Source: Parashewanella sp965200795
GTDB lineage: Bacteria > Pseudomonadota > Gammaproteobacteria > Enterobacterales > Shewanellaceae
NCBI GenBank assembly: GCA_965200795.1
Contig: CBDAVB010000013.1
Coordinates: 434,001 to 498,000 of the forward strand
DNA length: 64,000 nucleotides
Direction: 5' to 3'
The notes under the pieces were generated by a model that saw only the letters and a list, made by a program, of their open reading frames with translations, was not told the origin of the DNA and did not search any database. Both the position numbers and the translations under genes were made by a program. Shown here piece after piece: positions 50,501 to 58,604 of the stretch. The stretch's first letter is position 1; every line of letters starts with the position of its first letter.

Positions 50501-51080
50501 TATCGTCATCTTGCGCGGTATGTCTATTACGGCTTTTTGAAAGGATTGCATCTTTGAGCAGAGTCAGCAGTTCTGGTTTCGTCTTATGCTCTTGTTCTGA
50601 AATTACTTCCGGAGTATTTGGTTGTTGCCTTTTCTGTTTTTGTTTATTTATCTTTTTTTTAGCCGTTGATTCTTCGGGCTTTTTGCCGGCATCTTTTGTA
50701 TCCGTGAAAATCGGTTTTGTTATCCATCCGATTAAAACATCATGTTCCGCTATGTAACCGCAAGACGGGGAAGGCGCTGAGTCAGAACTTTCAGGTTCGG
50801 AATGTGTTTGAGTATTATAAGGTTGCCTTTTCACATTTGTTCGTGTCCCCTTTGTTAAAGCGTCTTCGCTACCGGGCGAACCGTCTTCTTTTTTGCCGGA
50901 GTACACCGCTGTATTTTTTTCATTTAAGAAATCTGAAATTTGCGGCTGTGACGCCAGAAATTTTAAGGTGTGTTGAGAAGCGGCAGGTGCCGCATGTTCA
51001 GGAATCATTGAATTTTTTTCGAGAATGTTATGATTCTCACTAAATTGCGTTTTTTCTGAAGAAGTAATTGCTGATGCCAT
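47589..51080 (-). CDS. Giant coiled-coil protein, possible effector
   Basis: The 1163-residue soluble product has no signal peptide. The N-terminal 180 residues are disordered and charged, with a basic Lys/Gln patch (about 143-160, KKKINKQKQKRQQ) that could serve as a nuclear localisation signal. Long helices follow, with strong coiled coil at about 600-900 (KKIKERAQHIENNNKEL, QLLQELELEKLEREKK). The C-terminal 270 residues are again helical. It is Cys-poor and Glu/Lys-rich, with lower GC than the housekeeping genes. AGGG precedes the ATG. No family is recognised. A host-directed structural effector is a guess. Confidence 0.7.
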   Translation of the reverse strand: MASAITSSEKTQFSENHNILEKNSMIPEHAAPAASQHTLKFLASQPQISDFLNEKNTAVYSGKKEDGSPGSEDALTKGTRTNVKRQPYNTQTHSEPESSDSAPSPSCGYIAEHDVLIGWITKPIFTDTKDAGKKPEESTAKKKINKQKQKRQQPNTPEVISEQEHKTKPELLTLLKDAILSKSRNRHTAQDDDIDISLYGSIAVRQIENYNQICCQLSKDVVNKLKSTPRDVLNNKPLILEEVLSGYVGKAIKLTKEYQSIHEELLQNLSGDRFRKTINSSNHEVISYTRVLEADKLTLNALYITFKTVKDFVRKDLAEIEDASPIEPPSSQAVSFFESKIEFGKFLCWSLNAMDEIRNLDLPIAEKLPELIITDLDEQILTCYQAHLENSIRQYQKIRGFKSIKQLQIHDETIINLNLILQKQLSVFTCFKKGSSLSPDNMSIKYTEQQITDTLKLSYDICIIHFACRNLTMLADALTTLDGTFMFLQNYRAAAVPASDPVTPSAATAGSDTQDTKDLCEDINFFTGKFDLIRIFLKEISIQIQPPQSLPPEKPDHEYTQRLKMDNLTMTMKNSFESGFLKWLHEKYLRRQRQLGEKVQEDKKVLIALENKQKSSSNLIKSLIKGKKIQEELLRTLQTMRKNNEKKIKERAQHIENNNKELKMHFDRMLKLLNSKEQLTSASDHTTAGQNKDDIEELIKNENVFLTAVAAKVSELSLEPDVKAMISERNRLISNITETKSHIDNGSKEITAQLKDHRTYETKYRALKKSVEADEAEIKKISPSPEVEVLVQTLELHCEKLNENNKQYEQFKEELRQADIQQSEAFCQQLLQELELEKLEREKKTQKNKRIAALPPAQQKQSETEDDNGAEQASAINIVKPYDPTQEPAPAIASGENFNLEQLNKLAAEKNWSALMLTMKKVRTNNGRWDTCKSLQSITLLKTSLEKMNAERQGSCQLIIEYSLLVIEFTFEVSYELTADMVKCNSMLTKYGQQVGCANAAVTKSRDAVIISLIKSWPAKMQELEALSSQYLPDIHKQLSLIFAQLSKVEADTACELKKCFDFLSAKTQELKEKIQKLSGLHCVNFEELYLKRGEHMKKLGLRGVRKRTESILNRTLIREAEKAEQKGHLIVSDIITVLETSTVSYLKLNQQAQEQLNMFKSN

Positions 51081-51109
51081 AATCGGTACCCTTTGAGTTT
51101 TATTTTTGC

Positions 51110-51337
51110 GGTGAGGTAAGGAAACTTTCCCGAAATAACCTCCCTGTTTTGCTATCGTTTATTTTTGGCTTATAACTTATAAGTAGCTGAGCATAAGTTT
51201 TCTGACAATTTTTGATGCCCGTCTTTACCGCGGTTGCGACTTCGGTTACATATCTACGGCTATGCTCCCTGCGTCGCGCCTTGATATCGGCAATGTTAAT
51301 CAGTAACAGATCGGGAAGTTATTTCGGTACAGTTCCC
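51110..51337. repeat. MITE-like element with inverted ends, copy 2
   Basis: The left end GGAAACTTTCCCGAAATAAC and the right end (reverse complement GGGAACTGTACCGAAATAAC) form imperfect terminal repeats of about 30 bp. The same sequence bounds 25380-25690. Inside lies a copy of repeat C (51180-51300), so the two families share or nest sequence. Confidence 0.6.
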
Positions 51338-51429
51338 TTTAATCATTAAATTTATCTCATTCAGTTTTCCTTCTATGGGGGCGCTTTTCAAGCCCTTTAA
51401 TCATTAAATTTATCTCATTCAGTTTTCCT
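51335..51429 (+). repeat. Direct repeat of 37 bp
   Basis: CCCTTTAATCATTAAATTTA and the next 17 bases occur identically at 51335-51371 and 51393-51429, 58 bp apart. It lies between the MITE-like element and a secreted-protein gene. Confidence 0.85.
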
Positions 51430-51609
51430 GTGCTAAAAATGCTGTTCGGGTTTGAGTCTTGTTACCTTTACGGGTCACCGCCTTCTGCCCGTTCTGAATT
51501 AAATCGGCAACCTTAAATTGCCCGCGTGTTATCACGCCTTACCTGATTAGAAATTTAACGCCTTATTTACTAATATTTAATAGTCAATTTAAATCAAGGA
51601 ATAGAGATC

Positions 51610-52182
51610 ATGAAGTCTTTTAAACATTTGAAAAGTACTTTAGCCGTTTTATTATTTATAGCCGTGACTGCAAATATAGCTTGGGCTACTAAAAAAACTT
51701 CTCACGGAGCAATTGATAATCATAGGGCTTCAATTTTAAAGCCTAAAAGTTATGATCTCAGTAATTTTTCTCCCAGTACAAGCAATATTCGTCAAAATAT
51801 TGATTATTTAAGTGAGGGGGGAACAGGACGGAAATTATGCTCATATCTAAGGTTTCAAGAACTAAAAACAACTTTTTCGTACTGCTTACCAATAATAAAT
51901 AAAATTGATAATAGTTGTTTTATTAGTATCTTTTACGCATACGACGGAAAAGAGGACAAATATTCGGCAAACGTGAGATACAATGAAGTCGCCTATTTTG
52001 CTCTGAAAAGGTTAAAGAATCCTGATGCTGATATTATCGCGCATATTTATTCGGTCACTGCAAATGACTCTGGTCAGTGCAGTAATCGAAAGAAAATAAG
52101 CTCGATAAAGTTGAGAAACTTTGTCGGCGCTGAGTGTGTCATAAAGGAAAACGGCAGTAATTACTGCGGGGAATGGTGGTAA
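51610..52182 (+). CDS. Secreted protein of unknown function
   Basis: The 190-residue protein has a signal peptide (MKSFKHLKSTLAVLLFIAVT, cleavage after IAWA). The mature part holds six cysteines (two in CSYLRFQELKTTFSYC, then in NSCF, GQCS, AECV and NYCG), suggesting disulfides in the periplasm or outside. AGGA precedes the ATG. AT-rich codon use sets it apart from its neighbours. I recognise no family. Confidence 0.68.
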   Translation: MKSFKHLKSTLAVLLFIAVTANIAWATKKTSHGAIDNHRASILKPKSYDLSNFSPSTSNIRQNIDYLSEGGTGRKLCSYLRFQELKTTFSYCLPIINKIDNSCFISIFYAYDGKEDKYSANVRYNEVAYFALKRLKNPDADIIAHIYSVTANDSGQCSNRKKISSIKLRNFVGAECVIKENGSNYCGEWW

Positions 52183-52411
52183 AAGTCATTCTCACTCCTA
52201 AACGCTCGCGGTGTCAAAGTGTGCAATTTAAGCGAGATATCGGGTTATATAAGTAGCTGAACCTTCATGACAGTCATAAGCGTCATGAGCGTTTAATGTG
52301 ACTTAGATTTTTCTATCAGCCTGCAGAATGAAAATCATTTGCGCCGAAGCCGGAGGCTTATGAAGCCGCTTCGCAGCGAGCTGTCGTCCCGGGATGAGAG
52401 GCAAAACGCTT

Positions 52412-52431
52412 AAAAATAAGAGCCGCTCTTA
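52412..52431 (-). terminator. Terminator of the tRNA-Ile gene
   Basis: The short hairpin TAAGAG-CGG-CTCTTA (52417-52431) is followed on the minus strand by ATTTTT, 32 bp past the tRNA 3' end. Confidence 0.6.
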
Positions 52432-52462
52432 AATTTTTAAGAAAAAATATTGAGTCAGAAAA

Positions 52463-52784
52463 TGGTGGCCCCACCCTGACTTGAACAGGGGACCTGCCGA
52501 TTCACGTTATCCTAAGCTTTCGCTAAGGCGCGGACTATATCATCACCCTCATCTTACAGATGGTGGGGTGCCGGACGCTGTTGATGTATTACACAGCAAG
52601 TTCGTGCTGAGCCATCTAGTCTCTGAACCTTCTCCAGACGCCTCTGGAGCTTGGCTGCTGATTGGCATGTTTCCAGTGAAACGAAGCTTTCCAGCAGTTC
52701 ATCCGGTTTTTCCGTATAACATTACTGCTATAGGTCACTGGCTTCCAATGAGTCGGATGCTCTAACCAACTGAGCTATGGGGCC
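52463..52784 (-). tRNA. tRNA-Ile (CAU) interrupted by a group I intron
   Basis: Exons at 52748-52784 (37 nt) and 52463-52502 (40 nt) join to a complete 77-nt tRNA with encoded CCA. The acceptor arms GGCCCCA/TGGGGCC pair perfectly, the T arm is CCCTG/CAGGG and the anticodon loop is CTCATAA. Similarity to Escherichia ileX marks it as the minor isoleucine tRNA whose C34 is changed to lysidine by TilS to read AUA. The interruption lies directly after the anticodon CAT. Confidence 0.92.
52503..52747 (-). ncRNA. Self-splicing group I intron (245 nt) in tRNA-Ile
   Basis: P1 forms between the exon end and the internal guide: CAT-TGG pairs with CCAGTG, giving the required U-G pair at the 5' splice site. 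The intron ends in G before exon 2. All four conserved core elements are present in order: P (AACTGCTGGAAAG), Q (AATCAGCAGCCAAG), R (GTTCAGAGACTAGA) and S (GATATAGTCC). No homing endonuclease is encoded; at 245 nt there is no room. Position and size recall the Azoarcus tRNA-Ile(CAU) intron (subgroup IC3). Splicing should be autocatalytic. Confidence 0.93.
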
Positions 52785-52819
52785 ACTTTCTAACATTTTG
52801 TTGTATTTTTTTAGTTTAG

Positions 52820-52849
52820 ACCAGTGAAAACACATAACACTGGTTTTTT
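52820..52849 (+). terminator. Hairpin with T-run, plus strand
   Basis: The 7-bp stem ACCAGTG/CACTGGT with an 11-nt loop is followed by TTTTTT. No plus-strand gene lies close upstream, so its client is unclear. It also sits in the promoter region of the tRNA-Ile gene. Confidence 0.5.
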
Positions 52850-52954
52850 ATTTTGGTGATCAGTAAATTACTTTTAGTAAATTTACTGTACCGACAGCCC
52901 TTATATTCAGCGGTCAGTTAATTTTCAGTAACTCTTGAAGGGGAGTTACCTGCC

Positions 52955-52979
52955 CTCTGACCAACTGAGCTGCGGAGCC
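52955..52979 (-). pseudogene. 5' half of a decayed tRNA gene
   Basis: Read on the minus strand it gives GGCTCCGCAGCTCAGTTGGT followed by CAGAG, the acceptor strand and D arm of a tRNA. No matching 3' half follows. It lies 170 bp upstream of tRNA-Ile in the same orientation, likely the relic of a former tandem. Confidence 0.55.
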
Positions 52980-53162
52980 TGCTTTTAATAGTTGACTGTC
53001 TAAAGCGAGTTGCAGTATACGGAGTTTATTTAAACTTGTCATCCCTCAATTGGTGAGATTTTCAGCACACAGAATCAGCTGCTTACATGTTAGTCAGTAT
53101 TTGTTCGAATTTGAATATGAAAAAGCCCGTTATCAACGCCCGGACTTTAAAATTTTCGGAAG

Positions 53163-55028
53163 TTAAGCCAGGTAATCAATGATCTGCCGCTTAATGCCTC
53201 TGGCATCTAACTTAAGCTCTTCGAGCATTAGATTGGTCGCCCCGTGTTTAATAAACTTATCGGGAATACCGATTTGCAGCACGGGCTTAAGGATTTTGTG
53301 CTTATTTAAATACTCAATTACGCCGGAGCCCGCGCCGCCGGCGATAGCATTTTCTTCCACTGTCACGAGCGCGTCGTGCTCGTGAGCCAGCTGAGTGACT
53401 AAAGCCTCGTCAAGCGGTTTTACAAAACGCATATCAGCAACGGTGGCATTCAACTCTTGCGCGGCTTGTTCAGCGGAGGCTAATGTTGTTCCGAAGTTCA
53501 GAATAGCGATTTTTTTACCCCGGCGAACGATACGGCCTTTTCCGATAGGTAGTGCCGTCATTTTCTCAATTTGCCGGGCACCGGTTGCGCTGCCGCGGGG
53601 ATAACGTACCGCGGCCGGACCGTCGTCATATTGATAACCGGTATACAGCATTTGGCGGCATTCGTTTTCGTCAGACGGCGCCATAATGACCATATTAGGA
53701 ATGCAGCGCATGTAGCTTAAATCGAACGCGCCCTGATGAGTTTCACCATCAGCGCCGACAATACCGCCGCGGTCAATGGCAAACAATACCGGCAGATTCT
53801 GAATCGCCACATCGTGGATCAACTGATCATAGCCGCGTTGCAGGAATGATGAATAAATTGCCACAATGGCTTTGTAACCTTCGGTCGCGAAGCCCGCGCC
53901 CAGAGTAACGGCATGTTGCTCGGCAATCGCCGCGTCATAATATTGTTTCGGGAAGCGCTGCGAGAATTCAACCATGCCCGAACCTTCACGCATCGCTGGC
54001 GTGATGGCGAGAAGTTTTTCATCGTTCTCAGCCACATCGCACAACCACTTACCGAACACTTGTGAAAAGGTCGGATTACTTGGTACCGATGCCGGCTTTT
54101 TAAATTCACTGGGTTTGAATTTCGGAACCGCGTGCCAGCCGATAGGGTCTTTTTCAGCCGGCTCGTACCCGCGGCCTTTTTTGGTCATGATGTGTAAAAA
54201 CTGCGGCCCTTTGAGGTTGCGCATATTGCTGAGGGTTTCGACCAGAGCGCCGACATCGTGACCGTCAATCGGGCCGATGTAATTAAAGCCAAGCTCTTCA
54301 AATAACGTGCCCGGAACAACCATGCCTTTTAAGTGCTCTTCGGTCCGGCGTACCATTTCTTTAACCATCGGCATGCCTTTAAGTGCTTTTTTTCCGCCCT
54401 CACGAATATTGGCGTAAAAACGTCCTGACATGATTTGCGCTAAATGGTTGTTCAGCGCGCCCACGTTTTCGGAGATCGACATTTCGTTATCGTTCAGTAC
54501 AACCAGCATATCATTGTGCAGCGAACCGGCGTGGTTCATGGCCTCAAATGCCATGCCTCCCGTAATGGCGCCGTCACCGATAACCGCCGCCACTTTACGG
54601 CCGGCCTGTTCTTTTTCGGCGGCAATAGCCATACCTAAGGCGGCGCTGATAGACGTGCTTGAGTGGCCGACACTAAAGGTGTCATATTCGCTTTCCCCGC
54701 GAAACGGGAACGGATGCAATCCGTCTTTTTGACGAATGGTATGCATTCTGTCACGACGGCCGGTCAGAATTTTATGCGGGTAGGCCTGGTGGCCTACGTC
54801 CCAGATCAGACGATCGAACGGCGTTTTATAAACATAGTGTAAGGCAACAGTCAGTTCAACAGTTCCTAAACCTGACGCGAAGTGACCGCTGGATTTTCCC
54901 ACCGACGTTAACAAAAACTCACGCAGCTCAGTCGCAAGTTGCGGCAGCTGAGTTTTGGAAAGCTGTCTGAGCTCTTCTGGTGTATTAGCTTTCGCTAACA
55001 CTGGAAATTGATTGATATCCACACTCAT
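53163..55028 (-). CDS. dxs: 1-deoxy-D-xylulose-5-phosphate synthase
   Basis: DXS starts the MEP isoprenoid pathway from pyruvate and glyceraldehyde-3-phosphate using thiamine diphosphate. The 621-residue protein has the N-terminal DVGHQAYPHKILTGR, the TPP-binding GDGAITGGMAFEA and, in the transketolase-like middle domain, GADGETHQGAFD. It is the third gene of the xseB-ispA-dxs operon, 21 bp after ispA. It is intact and of normal length. Confidence 0.97.
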   Translation of the reverse strand: MSVDINQFPVLAKANTPEELRQLSKTQLPQLATELREFLLTSVGKSSGHFASGLGTVELTVALHYVYKTPFDRLIWDVGHQAYPHKILTGRRDRMHTIRQKDGLHPFPFRGESEYDTFSVGHSSTSISAALGMAIAAEKEQAGRKVAAVIGDGAITGGMAFEAMNHAGSLHNDMLVVLNDNEMSISENVGALNNHLAQIMSGRFYANIREGGKKALKGMPMVKEMVRRTEEHLKGMVVPGTLFEELGFNYIGPIDGHDVGALVETLSNMRNLKGPQFLHIMTKKGRGYEPAEKDPIGWHAVPKFKPSEFKKPASVPSNPTFSQVFGKWLCDVAENDEKLLAITPAMREGSGMVEFSQRFPKQYYDAAIAEQHAVTLGAGFATEGYKAIVAIYSSFLQRGYDQLIHDVAIQNLPVLFAIDRGGIVGADGETHQGAFDLSYMRCIPNMVIMAPSDENECRQMLYTGYQYDDGPAAVRYPRGSATGARQIEKMTALPIGKGRIVRRGKKIAILNFGTTLASAEQAAQELNATVADMRFVKPLDEALVTQLAHEHDALVTVEENAIAGGAGSGVIEYLNKHKILKPVLQIGIPDKFIKHGATNLMLEELKLDARGIKRQIIDYLA

Positions 55029-55049
55029 ATTAAAGGTACTTTGACTTTT

Positions 55050-55937
55050 TTACACTCGACGCGCCACGATATATCGGGCAAAATCTTCAATAATCTGGCT
55101 ATTGTAGGGCAAATCAGCAAGCTCTGATAGTGCGTCGTTAATTAATTGTTCCGCCGTCTGTTTTGCTTTGTCTAATCCCAGCAATGAAGGAAAGGTGCTT
55201 TTGTTGGCTTCGGTGTCCGAACCCAGCGGTTTTCCCAGCTCTTGTGTTGTTGATGTGATATCTAAAATATCGTCCTGAACCTGAAACGCCAGACCGATAT
55301 TTTCAGCAAAAATTCTTAACCCGTTTTTATCGGATTCATCAGCGTCGGAAGCGATTAACGCCAATTCAACGGCGCATGAAATTAACGCTCCGGTTTTTAA
55401 GGCATGCAACTGAGTCAGCTGCCGTAAATCAATCTGCTGATTCGTTGAGTCAAGATCAATCGCTTGCCCGCCGCACATACCGAAATAGCCCGCAGCTTTA
55501 GAAAGGGTCTTCAGCATCTTAAGTTGCTGTGACGGAGCGAGACCGCTTTGATCATGAGTCAGCATTTCAAAGGCCAAAGACTGCAATGCGTCACCAACCA
55601 GGATTGCGGTGGCCTCGTCAAAGGCGATATGCACGGTCGGCTGACCGCGTCTGAGCTCGTCATCGTCCATGGCCGGTAAATCATCATGCGCTAATGAATA
55701 GGCGTGAACGCATTCAACGGCCGCCGCGCAAGTGTCTAATTTAGCTAAATCAACGCCAAGCATTTCGCCGACACCGTATACCAAAAAAGGGCGGACGCGT
55801 TTGCCGCCGAGCAGCGAGCAATATCTCATGGCTCGTTTTAACTTCGGCGCGTGATCCGGTAACGCGTCAAGGTGCCGCTCAATGACGTTATTTACCCGCT
55901 GCTGATACGTTTCTAAGATGCGCTGTAAATCGGTCAC
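55050..55937 (-). CDS. ispA: Farnesyl diphosphate synthase
   Basis: IspA makes C15 diphosphate from IPP and DMAPP. The 295-residue protein carries the first aspartate-rich motif in HDDLPAMDDDELRRG and the second in FQVQDDILD. It lies 5 bp after xseB, so the isoprenoid genes are co-transcribed. Confidence 0.96.
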   Translation of the reverse strand: MTDLQRILETYQQRVNNVIERHLDALPDHAPKLKRAMRYCSLLGGKRVRPFLVYGVGEMLGVDLAKLDTCAAAVECVHAYSLAHDDLPAMDDDELRRGQPTVHIAFDEATAILVGDALQSLAFEMLTHDQSGLAPSQQLKMLKTLSKAAGYFGMCGGQAIDLDSTNQQIDLRQLTQLHALKTGALISCAVELALIASDADESDKNGLRIFAENIGLAFQVQDDILDITSTTQELGKPLGSDTEANKSTFPSLLGLDKAKQTAEQLINDALSELADLPYNSQIIEDFARYIVARRV

Positions 55938-55942
55938 TTAAA

Positions 55943-56179
55943 TTATTCCTCGTCATTAAACGGGGTTAAGTGCGTCTGACCGTTTTGCTGAAGTAAAACG
56001 GAAACTTTTTGCTGAGCTTGCTCCAGCTTACTCTGGCTCTGGCGGACCAGGGCGATGCCTTTCTCAAACCGGGTTAAGGCCGTATCCAGAGGAATATCGC
56101 CTTTCTCAAGTTCGGCGACGATTTGTTCCAGCGCCGAGATTGACTCTTCAAAACTTAAATTTTCTGTTTTCTTTGCCAC
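55943..56179 (-). CDS. xseB: Exonuclease VII small subunit
   Basis: XseB pairs with XseA in a single-strand DNA exonuclease. The 78-residue helical protein shows the family core SFEESISALEQIVAELEKGD and LTRFEKGIAL. It heads the operon with ispA and dxs, as in Escherichia and Vibrio. Confidence 0.94.
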   Translation of the reverse strand: MAKKTENLSFEESISALEQIVAELEKGDIPLDTALTRFEKGIALVRQSQSKLEQAQQKVSVLLQQNGQTHLTPFNDEE

Positions 56180-56223
56180 GTTGAAATTTCCTTATGGTAG
56201 GGGAGCCCCTGAGCGTGACACAA

Positions 56224-56250
56224 AGTATATCAGGGACGGCTTAGGGTCAA
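56224..56250 (-). promoter_or_regulatory. Candidate promoter of xseB-ispA-dxs
   Basis: On the minus strand TTGACC (56245-56250) and TATACT (56224-56229) are 15 bp apart, a little short of the ideal 17, about 45 bp before the xseB start. Confidence 0.4.
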
Positions 56251-56272
56251 ATTTAGCCGCGGATAATTTAAA

Positions 56273-56393
56273 CCTGAAAAAGCGGCCGGATGCGTAAAAG
56301 TCCGGTAACTGTATCATGTCTAATGAGAAAAACGGTTAAATCCGGTGAATGCCTGACGCTCACGGACCGGCTGGAATTACCGCCGGCTGGCGG
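56273..56393 (+). repeat. Dispersed repeat A, copy 2
   Basis: This is the reverse-complement partner of 8285-8416. It fills much of the 558-bp non-coding gap between xseB and pomA. The rest of the gap (56394-56737) shows no gene and should hold the pomA promoter. Confidence 0.7.
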
Positions 56394-56737
56394 CAAACGG
56401 AGTAAATACCGGCGGTTTTATCCGCGTTTAAGAGCGCCGGCAACTGCTTTTTCCGGGTTTAGCGTTAAAGGCGGTTATTCAGAAAAAAAGCGGCGATTAG
56501 ATTTTTCCCTAAACTTGAGGCGAATCTGACCGATAATAATGTGGAATAAAAATATCTGAACACACTGAACGTCAGCGTGGTTTGTGAACTGTTTGCCTGA
56601 TTTGTGAACAGTGAGTTGTTTTTAGTTGAGACTCGCGGCCGGGATTTGAGTAAAATACGCTGCGGTTTTAGGTTTATGCCGCATAATACCAATGAAGTCA
56701 GGGCATAAATTTACGCGGTTTTTGGTGAGGGTAAGTT

Positions 56738-57505
56738 GTGGATTTAGCGACACTGATCGGAATTTTAGGCGCTTTTGGTTTTGTTATCGGCTCGATGGCG
56801 ACCACAGAAAGTGGGATCGGAGCTTTTATCGATGCGGCGTCGGTTCTTATTGTATTGCTGGGCTCGCTGTTCGTGGTAATGATGAAGTTCAACTTAGGGC
56901 AGTTTTTAGGTGCGGTAAAAATTGCTATTAAAGCCTTTATTTTTAAACTCGATAAGCCTGAGGAATTAATTGAGCAGTCAGTGACCATGGCTGACGCCGC
57001 TCGCAAAGGCGGTTTCTTGGCGCTTGAGGAAGCGACCATCACTAACCCGTTTATGCAAAAAGCCGTGGATATGCTGGTGGACGGTCACGACGGTGAAGTA
57101 GTGCGATCCGCGCTGGAAAAAGATATCGCGCTTACCGAGGAACGCCACAAATCCGGAATTAAAATTTTTACCGCTCTTGGTGACGTGGCGCCGGCGATGG
57201 GGATGATCGGTACTTTAGTCGGTCTGGTAGCCATGCTGCAAAATATGGACGATCCCAAATCGATCGGTCCTTCAATGGCGGTAGCCCTTTTAACTACGCT
57301 CTATGGTGCTATGGTGGCCAATATGGTCGCCATCCCTATCGCTGACAAACTGTCGTTACGCATGGAAGAGGAAATGCGTAACCGAAATTTGATTATGGAT
57401 GCCGTACTGGCGATTCAGGACGGTCAGAACCCCCGTGTAATCGAGAATTTCCTGAAAAGTTACCTGGCCGAGAAGAAACGCGGAACGGGCGCGGCCGAGG
57501 AGTGA
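56738..57505 (+). CDS. pomA: Flagellar stator protein PomA
   Basis: PomA forms the ion channel of the sodium-driven flagellar motor with PomB. The 255-residue protein has four membrane helices (about 5-25, 30-50, 148-170 and 182-203) and the cytoplasmic loop with charged residues that contact FliG (VRSALEKDIALTEERHKSG). It starts at GTG with GAGG upstream. The sodium type rather than the proton type is suggested by the close match to Vibrio PomA and by the short periplasmic loops. No other flagellar genes lie in the window. Confidence 0.93.
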   Translation: MDLATLIGILGAFGFVIGSMATTESGIGAFIDAASVLIVLLGSLFVVMMKFNLGQFLGAVKIAIKAFIFKLDKPEELIEQSVTMADAARKGGFLALEEATITNPFMQKAVDMLVDGHDGEVVRSALEKDIALTEERHKSGIKIFTALGDVAPAMGMIGTLVGLVAMLQNMDDPKSIGPSMAVALLTTLYGAMVANMVAIPIADKLSLRMEEEMRNRNLIMDAVLAIQDGQNPRVIENFLKSYLAEKKRGTGAAEE

Positions 57506-57508
57506 CCC

Positions 57509-58438
57509 ATGGCTAAGAAAGACTGCGGCTGCCCGCCGCCGGGCGCTCCGATGTGGCTGGCCACCTTTGCTGACTTAATGTCATTGCTGATGTGTTTCTT
57601 CGTACTTCTGCTGGCGTTCTCTGAAATGGACGTGCTTAAGTTCAAGCAGCTTTCAGGGTCGATGAAGTACGCTTTCGGCGTGCAGAATAAAATTGAGGTA
57701 AAAGACATTCCGAAGGGAACGTCAGTTATCGCGTTAGAATTCAGGCCGGGACGACCGGAGCCGACACCGATTGAAGTGCTCAATCAGCAAACCAGTGAAA
57801 TCACCCAGCCGATGCTGAAATTCCGGGAAGGTGACTCGGACAGCGCCGGAGGTGTGCAAGATCAGCGTGGTGAACGTCGCGGCGGTGACGCGGCTTCAAC
57901 GACGCGAGAGGAGACGGAGCCGAAAAAAGCCGCGGATTCCGCCGCGAATCAGGAGCGGATTAATGAACAGCTTAAAAAGCTGGCTGAGGAGCTGGAAAAG
58001 CAAATCGAGGACGGAGCGGTTGAACTTGAGTCTCTGGGTCAGCAGATCATTATCCGCGTTCGTGAGAAAGGCGCCTTCGCCTCTGGTTCAGGCTTTTTAC
58101 AGCCCCGCTTCAGGCCGGTTATGCGTAAAGTCGGCGCGTTGCTGAACGACGTGCCCGGGATCATTACGGTTTCAGGTCATACCGATGATTTTCGGGTCAG
58201 TAATGAGCTTTATCAGTCGAACTGGGAGCTGTCGAGCAAACGCGCGCTTTCCGTCGCTCATGAGATGATTAAAGCCGACGGCTTTGACCAGCGGCGTTTG
58301 AAGGTGGTCGGTTTGGCGTCAGCTAGGCCGTTAGTGCCGAATAATAATCCTGTCAACCGCGCTCGGAATCGTCGGGTGGAAATCGCCATTGAACAAGGTA
58401 AGCCGCGTGAAAGTGACGAGCTTCAAATCGGGTCTTAA
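57509..58438 (+). CDS. pomB: Flagellar stator protein PomB
   Basis: PomB anchors the stator to peptidoglycan and carries the ion-binding aspartate. The 309-residue protein has one membrane helix (about 17-38) with the key Asp22 in ATFADLMSLLMCFF, a Gln/Glu-rich periplasmic linker and an OmpA-like domain (about 190-300) with TVSGHTDDFRVSN and NRARNRRVEI. It lies 3 bp after pomA. Confidence 0.93.
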   Translation: MAKKDCGCPPPGAPMWLATFADLMSLLMCFFVLLLAFSEMDVLKFKQLSGSMKYAFGVQNKIEVKDIPKGTSVIALEFRPGRPEPTPIEVLNQQTSEITQPMLKFREGDSDSAGGVQDQRGERRGGDAASTTREETEPKKAADSAANQERINEQLKKLAEELEKQIEDGAVELESLGQQIIIRVREKGAFASGSGFLQPRFRPVMRKVGALLNDVPGIITVSGHTDDFRVSNELYQSNWELSSKRALSVAHEMIKADGFDQRRLKVVGLASARPLVPNNNPVNRARNRRVEIAIEQGKPRESDELQIGS

Positions 58439-58604
58439 TTCAAATGATTACGCCTGGGCTGAAGCGACGCGCCTTCCTGAAATTTTCTTCACACCTGAAC
58501 CTTCATGATATCTGTGCCTGTCATGAGGGCTGAGGTTCAACGGCTCAGGCGGCGTCAGCCTGAACCTTCTTCGTCCCGTACAGACTCGGTTCATTATTAT
58601 GGTG

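Noticed and set aside
52481..52765. 94-residue plus-strand frame
   Set aside because: It lies antisense to the tRNA-Ile group I intron, which explains the sequence fully.
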